64,000 nt of DNA from assembly GCA_018806915.1 (NCBI GenBank), contig JAGKQI010000045.1, positions 992,001 to 1,056,000 on the forward strand, read 5' to 3'. The notes under the pieces were generated by a model. That model saw nothing but the letters and a program-made list of their open reading frames with translations. It did not search any database and was not told where the DNA came from. Below are positions 56,363-64,000 of this stretch, in pieces (position 1 is the first letter of the stretch; each line of letters opens with the position of its first letter). Source of the DNA: Phytophthora colocasiae (taxonomy: Eukaryota > Oomycota > Peronosporomycetes > Peronosporales > Peronosporaceae). Both the position numbers and the translations under genes were made by a program.

Positions 56363-58387
56363 ATGAACGTACTGCACCTGGCCTTCTGGCGGAAGCCTCT
56401 GCATCTCGAGACGTCTTCACACTCCATTCAAGAAGAAAATGCACCAGAGATTCAACGTACACTCGGTCTCTTTGACCTGCTCATGATCGGTATTGGGGGT
56501 ACCGTCGGCTCTGGGGTCTTCGCCACTGCCGGTTTAATTGCTAGCAGTTACGCCGGTCCGGCAGCTACTTTATCGTGGTTATTGGCCGGAATCGGCTGTT
56601 TATTGAGTGGTTTAAGCTTCATGGAGCTCGCGTGTCTCATTCCAAGTGCTGGTAGCACTTACGCCTATGCGTACCATGCACTTGGGGAACTTCCAGCTCT
56701 AGTGGCGGGATTTCTATTGACACTTGAGTATGGTGTCTCTAGTGCAGGTGGAGCAAGAGCTTGGAGTGACAAATTAACCCAATGGATGGAGACCCAATTA
56801 GGTATTGAAGGACCTAATTGGATGAAACCTAAAGATTCGGTGATCGACTTGTACGCTGGCCTTCTGATGGCTGGAAGCACAGCTATTGTCCTTTGTGGCA
56901 TGCAGGCTGGCAAAGTGGTGGTTAATGTGGTGACGATGACGAAGATCACTGTTGTGATATTCATTATTGTGGTCGGGTTGGCCAATTTTGATCCCGAGAA
57001 AATGTCGCCATTTGTACCGGACCAAAATATTGTGGAAGTGCATGGCAAGGAGACAGTAGCTTTCGGATGGCCTGGGGTATTACTTGGAGCTAGTGCCAGC
57101 TTTTACGGGTATATTGGATATGATGAAGTGTGTTGTTTAGCTGGAGAAGCGAAAGACCCAGCGAGAAATATCCCACGAGCGGTTGTGGGCACAATTCTAG
57201 GAGCTGCTACACTGAGTATCCTCGCGACATTTGCACTGGTTGGGATGCAGAAGTACACGGACATTGACGCAGAGGAATCATACGGGAATGCCTTCTCTAG
57301 TATTGGACTGGACTGGGCAGCATCCTTTGTGGCATCAGGAGAAGTGCTAACGATGCCAATCACGTCGTTTATTGGCTTCCTCGCTCAACCACGGGTGCAG
57401 TACGCAATGGCGAAGGATGGACTGCTACCATCAACATTTGCTGATGTTGACTCGAAGGGGAACCTGTTTAAGGGAACTCTACTTTGTGGTGTTGGAGTGA
57501 CACTACTTGCAGTGTTTGTGCCTTTTCCTGTGCTCTGGAACTTCATCTCTCTCGGGATTTTGGTCGCATTCAACCTCACCAATAGCTCGTTGCTACTCGT
57601 CCGTGCTTCGAGCAGTGCAAAGACAGAGGAAGAAGATTCGAAGCAGCACCAAGGTGCACTGATTGCTGGATACCTCGTTTCCTCCTTTCTGGCTGCTTTC
57701 CACTGGCAGAAAGGAGTCGTCGCGAGTGTCCCGCTCTCAGCAACAACTGACATCTCACTGTTTGACAGCTACATGCGAACGGTGGGGCCTTTTGTCGCTG
57801 CGTTATTCACGGTGATAGCCATCGCTATCATGTTTGCTTTGAGCGATGCTGAAAAGAAGCATGCTGCGGCTTCTGCTGGAAAGAAGAAGGCTCAAACTGG
57901 ACCAGTGGAGATTGTTTTGTCCTCAAAGAAGCCGGAAGACCGTGAGAAGAAGCCTAGTGGCTGTCATCATAGAAAACGCTCCGCAGATCGTGATGACGAC
58001 GACACTGGCTTAAAGGAAGAAGACGACGAGGTTGAACACAAAGGGAACGCTTTGGAATCAACTTCTCGTCCTGAAAAAGGTCATGCACTATCCAATGGAG
58101 GTACAGTGGATAGCGAGAGTGATGAAGACAAGATTGAAGCATCCAGTAGTAGTCGCGATGAAGATGAGGTGGGCGAGGAAGTGTCTACCTTTCGAGCTCC
58201 TTTTGTGCCTTTCGCACCGTGTGTAGCGATCTTCTTCAACTGGTTCCTATTCGCTCAAATGGACGGTGAGAGTGTGCTGCTGATCCTGCTCTGGTTGCTG
58301 GTAGCTGTGGTTGTCTACTTTACTTACAGCCGTCACCACAGTTTGGCCTTCCAGCAGACCAAGTATCATCAACTGGCGCAGCAATAG
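56363..58387 (+). CDS. Cationic amino-acid transporter (CAT/SLC7 type, APC superfamily)
   Basis: 674 aa, intronless. The N-terminus runs into TLGLFDLLMIGIGGTVGSGVF, the first broken helix of APC transporters, then SYAGPAATLSWLLAGIGCLL and FMELACLIPSAGSTYAYAYH, which are diagnostic of CAT-type members. Further landmarks: ASFYGYIGYDEVCCLAGEAK near residue 245 and FLAQPRVQYAMAKDGLLP near 340. About 12-14 membrane segments are interrupted by a long charged cytoplasmic loop (about 510-610, with KKPEDREKKPSG and ESDEDKIEASSSSRDEDE) before the last two helices. Family role: uptake of arginine, lysine or ornithine at the plasma or vacuolar membrane. Confidence 0.9.
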   Translation: MNVLHLAFWRKPLHLETSSHSIQEENAPEIQRTLGLFDLLMIGIGGTVGSGVFATAGLIASSYAGPAATLSWLLAGIGCLLSGLSFMELACLIPSAGSTYAYAYHALGELPALVAGFLLTLEYGVSSAGGARAWSDKLTQWMETQLGIEGPNWMKPKDSVIDLYAGLLMAGSTAIVLCGMQAGKVVVNVVTMTKITVVIFIIVVGLANFDPEKMSPFVPDQNIVEVHGKETVAFGWPGVLLGASASFYGYIGYDEVCCLAGEAKDPARNIPRAVVGTILGAATLSILATFALVGMQKYTDIDAEESYGNAFSSIGLDWAASFVASGEVLTMPITSFIGFLAQPRVQYAMAKDGLLPSTFADVDSKGNLFKGTLLCGVGVTLLAVFVPFPVLWNFISLGILVAFNLTNSSLLLVRASSSAKTEEEDSKQHQGALIAGYLVSSFLAAFHWQKGVVASVPLSATTDISLFDSYMRTVGPFVAALFTVIAIAIMFALSDAEKKHAAASAGKKKAQTGPVEIVLSSKKPEDREKKPSGCHHRKRSADRDDDDTGLKEEDDEVEHKGNALESTSRPEKGHALSNGGTVDSESDEDKIEASSSSRDEDEVGEEVSTFRAPFVPFAPCVAIFFNWFLFAQMDGESVLLILLWLLVAVVVYFTYSRHHSLAFQQTKYHQLAQQ

Positions 58388-58442
58388 AAGAGGTATCAAG
58401 CTTTCAAGTGAATAATATGCATAACGGTAATCCCCCCTCAAA

Positions 58443-60359
58443 CTAAAGTCCGCCTGCCATACCGAGGTTGAGCTGCTGCTGCTGCTGACGCTGTTGCTGA
58501 GCCACGTGGATGGTGTTGAGTTCTTGCAAGGTACGGAAACAGTCCTGCTTCAGATGCTCGTAGTCGACCTCGCGGGACTTTGAGTCAATGTACTCCTTCA
58601 AGTGGAAGATATTCTGCTCATGGTGCCTCAACTTCTGCTCCAGAGCGTCCAAGTTCTTGGCTGTCTCCTGCTGGGCCGTTTCGTGCACTAGATTCTCCAG
58701 CTGCGTGCTCAGTGCTGTGACCTGTTGGCGCATGGCGTCTCGACGACCGATGTACTGTTTTTTGAGCCGTAGTAAGTGCTGTTTGGTCTGCGCGTGGACT
58801 TCCTGGAGTGAATCGATCTTCCCAAACTCCGTCATGTCCGCCGTCATCGTGTCCATCTTTTGCAGTAAACTGCTGAGTTCCAGAGCAATCTTTGCGTCCA
58901 GAGTATTCACCTTATCGAGCTCTGCTTGACGTTTCTGAAGCTCCATGGTTAAACGCTGCTTCGTTGTGACGGAGGACTCGAGCTGTCGCTCCTTGAAGGT
59001 CAAGTCGCGTCTCATTTCTTCCAGATTGGCAGCGTTCGTACCCGGTAATTTATCCTCTTTAGCCATCCCCGCTGAAATGTGTTCGAGCAGTTGAACGATC
59101 ACACCTTGAGCTGCACGTTGCGATTGCATCTCCGCTTCCTTTTTAGCGGGGAATTGTTCAAGGAACGACGTCATCTCCTTGTCTTTCGCGAACAACGCCT
59201 CGTACTTGTGCGCTGGGTCGCTCCCACTCGCCCGTTCATCCAATTCACTCTGGAGATCCGCCAAAGCCCTGCTCAGCTCATGTTTCTCTGCTGAAGTGGT
59301 CTGGAGAACACCTTCCAGTGCCTCCATCTTGCTCTTGTCCTCCTTGACCTTCGCCAGCAGCACAGCTCGAGCCTCGTTCGGGTCCATCTGAGCCGTCTTC
59401 GCGTCATCAGCAGCAGCATCTCGTTCCTTCTGCAGCCGTCGGACTTGACGCCCTAGAGCTTCGTACTCATCTCGGTAGCGGTCGGAGCTCAGCTCCGACT
59501 CCTTCTGATGAATTGCGTGCATGACTAACTCCAGTTCTTGTGATCTGGCCTCAATCTCCACTTCCGTTTGGTGATGTTCCTCCAGTAATTCCTTGTAACG
59601 CTGTAGCTTTTGTGGTGCCAGTTGATTAATCTTGTCCTGGTGTTTGCCATGGATCTCCGTCATCTCCGTCTCCATGTTCCGTACATTCTTCTCCTGCTCT
59701 TTATTCATCAAGAAAACACGATCCACATCTTCCGCTTCTTTACCATTACGTTGTCGTAATTGGTCCTGCACCTGTCGGATCTCTGCCGGATCCGTAGCGC
59801 TTCTCATCTTGTCCATTGCCAAGTTGTAGTCAGCCAATTGACCTTCTAAATCACGCACTTCCAACGCCATCGTCTCGTATTTACGTTCCAATTGAGCACA
59901 TTGTGCCTTGTCCTTAGCATCCTGTTCGATTTCACGTTTAAGTTTCTCAATTTCACTCGTGATTTCGGCAGTTTTACTATGGAGTTTCCCCTTAAAGAAC
60001 GACGCATCCTGCACTTGTCGTCCTGGTCCAGCACTACCGACTCGCATCCCCATCATTCCTTGCTGAGTCACAGGACGATCCGACACATTCACTTCCGTGT
60101 TCAAACTGATACCAAATCCGGCAGTTTGACCTGGAGTAGCTGGTGCTTGTTGACCTGTTCCAAGGCGACCGGTTAATGGACGACCACCGGATGCCGAACT
60201 GAGCATTCCCCGTTGTCCTGTTCCAGGCCGAGCTCCAGTGATAGGATTAAGACTTTGACCTGTTCCAGGACGACCTGAAGGCAAACCGCCAATAGGAGCG
60301 ACATTTGCACCCCCACCAGTTCCAGGACGTTGACCGGAGCTTGTTCCAGGACGTGACAT
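58443..60359 (-). CDS. IFT74: Intraflagellar transport protein 74
   Basis: 638 aa, intronless. The N-terminal 110 residues are Gly/Pro/Thr-rich with repeated RPGTG motifs (GQRPGTGG, GRPGTGQ, ARPGTGQRG), the basic tubulin-binding region typical of IFT74, then SDRPVTQQGMMGMR and long coiled coils from about residue 130 to the end (LERKYETMALEVRDLEGQLA, LRQRNGKEAEDVDRVFLMNK, QVRRLQKERDAA). IFT74 pairs with IFT81 in the IFT-B core and carries tubulin into the growing flagellum; in oomycetes it is needed only for zoospores. Gene pair with the ankyrin protein on the same strand, 95 bp away. Confidence 0.92.
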   Translation of the reverse strand: MSRPGTSSGQRPGTGGGANVAPIGGLPSGRPGTGQSLNPITGARPGTGQRGMLSSASGGRPLTGRLGTGQQAPATPGQTAGFGISLNTEVNVSDRPVTQQGMMGMRVGSAGPGRQVQDASFFKGKLHSKTAEITSEIEKLKREIEQDAKDKAQCAQLERKYETMALEVRDLEGQLADYNLAMDKMRSATDPAEIRQVQDQLRQRNGKEAEDVDRVFLMNKEQEKNVRNMETEMTEIHGKHQDKINQLAPQKLQRYKELLEEHHQTEVEIEARSQELELVMHAIHQKESELSSDRYRDEYEALGRQVRRLQKERDAAADDAKTAQMDPNEARAVLLAKVKEDKSKMEALEGVLQTTSAEKHELSRALADLQSELDERASGSDPAHKYEALFAKDKEMTSFLEQFPAKKEAEMQSQRAAQGVIVQLLEHISAGMAKEDKLPGTNAANLEEMRRDLTFKERQLESSVTTKQRLTMELQKRQAELDKVNTLDAKIALELSSLLQKMDTMTADMTEFGKIDSLQEVHAQTKQHLLRLKKQYIGRRDAMRQQVTALSTQLENLVHETAQQETAKNLDALEQKLRHHEQNIFHLKEYIDSKSREVDYEHLKQDCFRTLQELNTIHVAQQQRQQQQQLNLGMAGGL

Positions 60360-60385
60360 GAAGTTCTTCTTGTAAATCTTGAAAA

Positions 60386-60392
60386 GGAATGA
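60386..60392 (-). promoter_or_regulatory. Oomycete initiator-like element upstream of IFT74
   Basis: On the minus strand TCATTCC matches YCAYTYY and lies 26-33 nt upstream of the ATG at 60359, followed by CTTTTCAAG. Confidence 0.45.
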
Positions 60393-60454
60393 AGCGGCGC
60401 TTTATGATCCTTGAAAAATGACTTTATCTAGTGTCTTCTTAAAAAAAAAAGAGG

Positions 60455-63252
60455 TTAAATAACGTATTGGCAGTTGCATGGAGCGTGACGGTGTAAAGCT
60501 CGAGTCAATGCTGATAATGTTTCTCGTTCGATGGAGTATTGAGGATCGGTGGATCGAGAATAATTACGAGCAAATTGCATTTTTGCTCGAAATTTCGAGT
60601 TGGAGTTTGATGATGTGTAACTTGAAGCTTCAGACGATGAAGATCTTTCACTGCTAAGAAGTCCATAGGCTCGTAACGTGGCGCAGAGTCCAATGGCTCG
60701 ACATCGATTGTGTAAATTGCCGTTCGAATTCATTTGGTTTCGTTCGTAGTCGAAGAACCGGAGGTAGATGCGGAGAACGTGAGCTAACAGCTCCATTGTG
60801 GTTACTTCACCAACGGATTCGTTGCTTTGCATGTTGATTATTACCTTTAGAATGGTGGTCAACGAGACATCGAGCTTGTACTCTTGATCGACAAGGTAAA
60901 ACATGTTCTTGGCTGTAGAAAATAAAGGTGAATACTTGTCCGTCGATAAACTACATGACGAAATAAATTACGTACCATTTGACAAAACCAATGCCAGGAG
61001 CTTGAGGACAGCAGCGATATTCACGATCACAATGTTTTCATCAACTCCAGCTTCGAGCTCAAGAAGTTGCAAGAGGAACTCCATGACGAACGCAGGAGTA
61101 GCAGCGAGTTGACCGTCGCTGTTGTATCTACACAGCCAAATATTTTCCAGAATCTCGAGCCAAACTACTACGATATTTTGCATTGCAGTATCCTCGCCTC
61201 CCCCTGACTTGTACTTCCGGATAGTAATAGTTACATTCCCCAAGAGGTCAAACATCTCGTGAGTTCGGATTAATGCCCGGAGCTGCACGATTTCATCTTC
61301 TAGCGGTTGCGTAAGGTTCCGGATCAATTTTATCGTCCAGAAGGCGAGACTGAAGTGGATACTTGTCGGTTCGCTTTCATTGCTGCTAACAAGGCATTTA
61401 TCCAGCCATGGTCGGATAAAATCCAAAACTTTGCTCAATTCTTCTATTGACCACGGTGCTGATCGAGAACTTGTGTTACCAGTGCGTGGATAATTGTTCA
61501 TCAAAGCGAGGGTTCCAATTAGGTGTCGAAGTGTTGAAGCCTTGATTCCTTCATCACCAGGTGAGCTCGTAGTTAGCTGGAAAAGGAATTGACGAATTAC
61601 AGGGAGAGCGCCATCTTTTTCCAAAGACTTCCTCACATTGTACTTGGCGAGTGTGAATAGAAGAAATGAGGCATGGTAACGAGCCATTAGCAGATTCTCC
61701 GAGCTCCAAGGAAAGTCATAATCTGGTGAAAGATCTGCATCGACCTGTAACGAAAAACTACTTTCGTAAAGTCGAAGAGCCTGCAGTGGAAGCTGGTGGC
61801 TGAGACGATTCTGACAAAACTGTAAGCCGTGAGATCCATTCTCCCCCCGAAACTGCAGTAAATGGTGAATCAGTTCTGTTACCAAGCGAGAAATCTCTAC
61901 GTCCTGATTGAAGCAGAAAAATACGTCTCTGCTGAGTTCCATAACGTCATTTTTAACGAGTTTTGTCAAGAAATTAGACGCGCGAGAGGAATCTGGAGAC
62001 TTGATGCAGTGACGAGCAAGGTGTACAAAGCATTGAAGGGCGCTGAGCTGCAGATCTCTGACTTTCGGGAACCGCTGGAGGACGTTTCGAAGGACTAAAA
62101 TGACTTCTTCCCGCACTAAAAGCTCAGCAATTTCCGTTGTCACTCGCTCTCCGTGGGGATTTACAGCAGTACCAACTGGTTCTGTTTCATTCAACATGGA
62201 AACCATCGTACATAATACCCAGTGCTGGACATCTGCATCATTTGGGAACTCTTGAGCAGCTTGCAGTAGTCCAAATTGGTCCTTTAACTCCTGCTGCTCT
62301 CGCATCCAATGCTGTTGAGTTTCTTCAGTGAGCATCAACATCCTCTCCATCTCTTCGTGAGCACGCTGCAGTCGATTTTGAGCTTCTCGGAAAACAGTTT
62401 CTTTCATTTGCACAATTTGATCTTTCTCCTTTTCAAGTTGAAGCTGAAGATCAGTGTACATCGCTTTCTTGCTCTCCAGAATCTGTCTCGATCTCTGAAC
62501 CTGCTCGCTCCATTCACGATCCATTTTATTTGCGGTCTGTAAAGCTTCCCATTCTTCCCATGCGCAACTTTCCCAGTCACCAAGAACCATTGACGCATGA
62601 ACTTTTGCTAGAGTCATTTTCTCGAACTCAACTACTGCTGCTTGATGAATTTCCAATAATTGAGCTTCTTCTTGCTGTTCCAAAGCCAATTTCTCTCGCT
62701 GAGGTGCTAGCAGGCATTTGTCGAGTAGAGTGTACGGCGCTACATCAAAAGCTACGTTATTCCGCTGTAAAAACAGATAAAAATTAGCAGTGATCCTGCA
62801 CGTATTTGCTAATGAGTTAGTACCAAGTCGGGGATGTCCATCCGAGCACCGAGATCTATGAGAAACAGCACCATTTCATCCTGATTAAACTTGCAAGCGA
62901 CATGCAGAGCAGTAGAGCCCACTTTGTTCTGCAGATCGACCTTCAGTCCAAATTCAAGCAATAGTTGAGCACAATTGGTAAATCCATATTGAGCACACAA
63001 ATGCAGACCAGTGCCTTCCGCACAGGGTGTATATCTTGCAGCATTAAAGTCAACTCGAGATTGATTCTCACGGAGGAACTTCTTGACGCTTTTTAGGTTG
63101 TTTTGAAGCAGTTCCATCCAAAATGGTCTTAGGAGCTCCGAAAGCTGCATAGCATTGAGCTTGAGACCAACAGCGGAATTTCTGGAACGCCTTCGTGTAT
63201 CCTTCTTGGATGGTACATCCTCAACAGGTTTCTTACGTGGTCGATTAACCAT
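60455..63252 (-). CDS. Ankyrin-repeat, coiled-coil and armadillo-like protein, three exons
   Basis: Exons 63252-62824, 62764-60976 and 60912-60455 (introns of 59 and 63 nt, donors GTACTA and GTACGT, acceptors TTACAG and CTACAG) give 891 aa with consistent phases. ATG 63252 (MVNRPRKKPVED). Residues about 75-150 are ankyrin repeats (GTGLHLCAQYGFTNCAQLLL, GSTALHVACKFNQDEMVLFL). Residues about 165-300 are a charged coiled coil (LQLQLEKEKDQIVQMKETVF). From about 310 the sequence is leucine-rich helices like armadillo/HEAT repeats (VQHWVLCTMVSMLNET, LRNVLQRFPKVRDLQLSALQ). I do not recognise a named family. Scaffold architecture and the neighbouring IFT74 gene hint at a flagellar role, which is inference. 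Confidence 0.8.
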
Positions 63253-63387
63253 TTCTCGCCAACTTTGACTTGTAAAACGATAACCAGGAATAAAAAACTT
63301 GTAGTAAAAATACAACGATCGTAAATCTTCTGTAATACTTAAGTATAATGCTACAGTATTTTATGGAGAGATTTCTTTGCGAAAACA

Positions 63388-63477
63388 ATGGGAGTCTCTT
63401 CCCAGCAAGTGTCCCATTCAGCGTCCATTACTGAGCACAAGGATGAGGAGCTCATTTTGAAATTCGACAGCAACTAG
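63388..63477 (+). other. Short upstream ORF before the Ala-rich gene
   Basis: ATG at 63388 opens a 29-codon frame (MGVSSQQVSHSASITEHKDE...) ending TAG 63477, 37 bp before the ATG at 63515. It could be a regulatory uORF or a first exon; there is no evidence for either beyond position. Confidence 0.25.
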
Positions 63478-63514
63478 GACAAGTGAAGACAGACAAACTC
63501 GATCAAGTTTCAAG

Positions 63515-63793
63515 ATGGAGCAAACGACCGCGACAAGCCACTTAGGAGCTGTAACTGCAGTGGAAGCGGCTCGAACGTTGGCAGAGACAGCGAGAGCTCA
63601 AGCTGAGGCAGCTGCAGCTGAAGCTCGAGTGGTTCAAGCGCAAGCAGAAGCTGCCCAAGCTCTGGTTGAAGCTGCAAGAGCACAAGCAGAGAGTGCCCAC
63701 TCTCGAGCTGAAGCAGCCCAAACGCTCGCGGATTGGTCTCGAACTCAAGCTACGACTGCCCAAGCTCTCGCGGACAAGTTGGCTGCTTATTAA
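63515..63793 (+). CDS. Small Ala-rich helical repeat protein
   Basis: 92 aa, about one third alanine. From residue 17 to the end it repeats short units such as EAARTLAETARAQAEAAAAE, QAQAEAAQALVEAARAQAE and SRAEAAQTLADW, with Ala and charged residues at 7-residue periods, so a single long amphipathic or coiled-coil helix is expected. No homolog recognised. Codon use is ordinary and the start follows a plausible leader. The opposite strand is also open across 222 nt, so the call is cautious. Divergent from the ankyrin/armadillo gene. Confidence 0.5.
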   Translation: MEQTTATSHLGAVTAVEAARTLAETARAQAEAAAAEARVVQAQAEAAQALVEAARAQAESAHSRAEAAQTLADWSRTQATTAQALADKLAAY

Positions 63794-63976
63794 GCAGTCC
63801 TTAAGGATGATATTTTGGCAAGATAATAGTCAAAAGCTATTGATGAATGCTCTTCTTGTTCCATTCAATTGATATGAACTTAAAACTGTATAATGCAGGA
63901 AGAAGAATACCAAGCTGCACACGTCGCAGATAAAAATGGAGTGATTTGATTGGCAGAAATAGCTGTTCAAAACAAA

Positions 63977-64000
63977 ATGGGGCGCGGTAAATCATGGCAG
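63977..64000 (+). CDS. Possible 5' end of a gene running off the right edge
   Basis: The last 24 bases read ATG then GRGKSWQ with no stop. MGRGxSW-type starts are common in oomycete proteins with a SANT/Myb-like head (often repetitive, transposon-linked). Eight codons are too few for a firm call. Confidence 0.25.

Noticed and set aside
1..64000. CRISPR arrays, bacterial operons, ribosome-binding sites, riboswitches, prophage
   Set aside because: The DNA is eukaryotic with spliceosomal introns; no spaced short repeats of CRISPR type were seen.
1..64000. tRNA or rRNA genes
   Set aside because: No cloverleaf with TTCRANNC box B or rRNA-like conserved sequence was noticed by eye; a tRNAscan/Infernal run would be needed to exclude them fully.

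Overview
The window reads as nuclear DNA of an oomycete, most likely Phytophthora or a close relative. Genes are compact and mostly intronless. Where introns can be placed they are short (49-95 nt) with GTRNGT-like donors and YAG acceptors. Several starts sit 20-80 nt downstream of a match to the oomycete initiator YCAYTYY. The gene content fits: an IFT74 flagellar gene, a run of M96-mating-protein-like/bZIP-like paralogs typical of oomycetes, Cys/His-repeat (WRKY19-like) proteins, MATE transporters and Harbinger/hAT transposon debris.

Layout. 1-290 holds the open end of a gene lying left of the window. 612-4382 is a three-module enzyme: fatty acyl-AMP ligase, acyl carrier protein, then a PLP alpha-oxoamine synthase. 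6205-6918 and 9169-9852 are paralogous five-repeat Cys/His proteins. 10977-12743 and 13207-14934 are tandem MATE transporters. 15686-21618 is a chromatin pair: a chromo-barrel protein and an ATRX-type SNF2 ATPase ending in two SUMO-interaction-like motifs. 21970-22923 is a bZIP-like protein with an NTF2-like tail, divergent from an IQ-motif protein at 23127-25127.

25312-37379 is an accessory block of six copies of one family: a basic coiled-coil N-terminus plus a START-like C-terminus, resembling the annotated oomycete M96 mating-specific family. Four copies are intact. One is split by a 575-bp hAT-like MITE with an 8-bp target duplication whose removal restores the frame exactly. One carries two compensating frameshifts. 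A decayed Nudix (DIPP-type) gene that still has its intron (38383-39009) and a second bZIP/NTF2-like gene (39020-39926) follow.

40052-48735 is housekeeping: PCMT, a TPR protein, an acidic one-TM protein, a SERF-family protein, an EF-hand protein, THOC6, a mitochondrial carrier and an alanine-glyoxylate-type aminotransferase. I could splice six of these to consistent frames. 49459-56230 is a large inverted repeat. Two head-to-head 2OG-Fe(II) oxygenase genes share near-identical 1.82-kb inner arms around an 893-bp core containing a broken Harbinger transposase, while their outer halves are clearly diverged. This looks like gene conversion or recent palindrome formation acting on older paralogs. 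56363-63793 carries a cationic amino-acid transporter, IFT74, an ankyrin/coiled-coil/helical-repeat protein (three exons) and a small Ala-rich coiled-coil protein. The final 24 bases may start an MGRGKSW-type gene.

Coordinates of spliced genes give the full span; exons are listed in the evidence. All homology statements come from recognition of motifs, not from searches.
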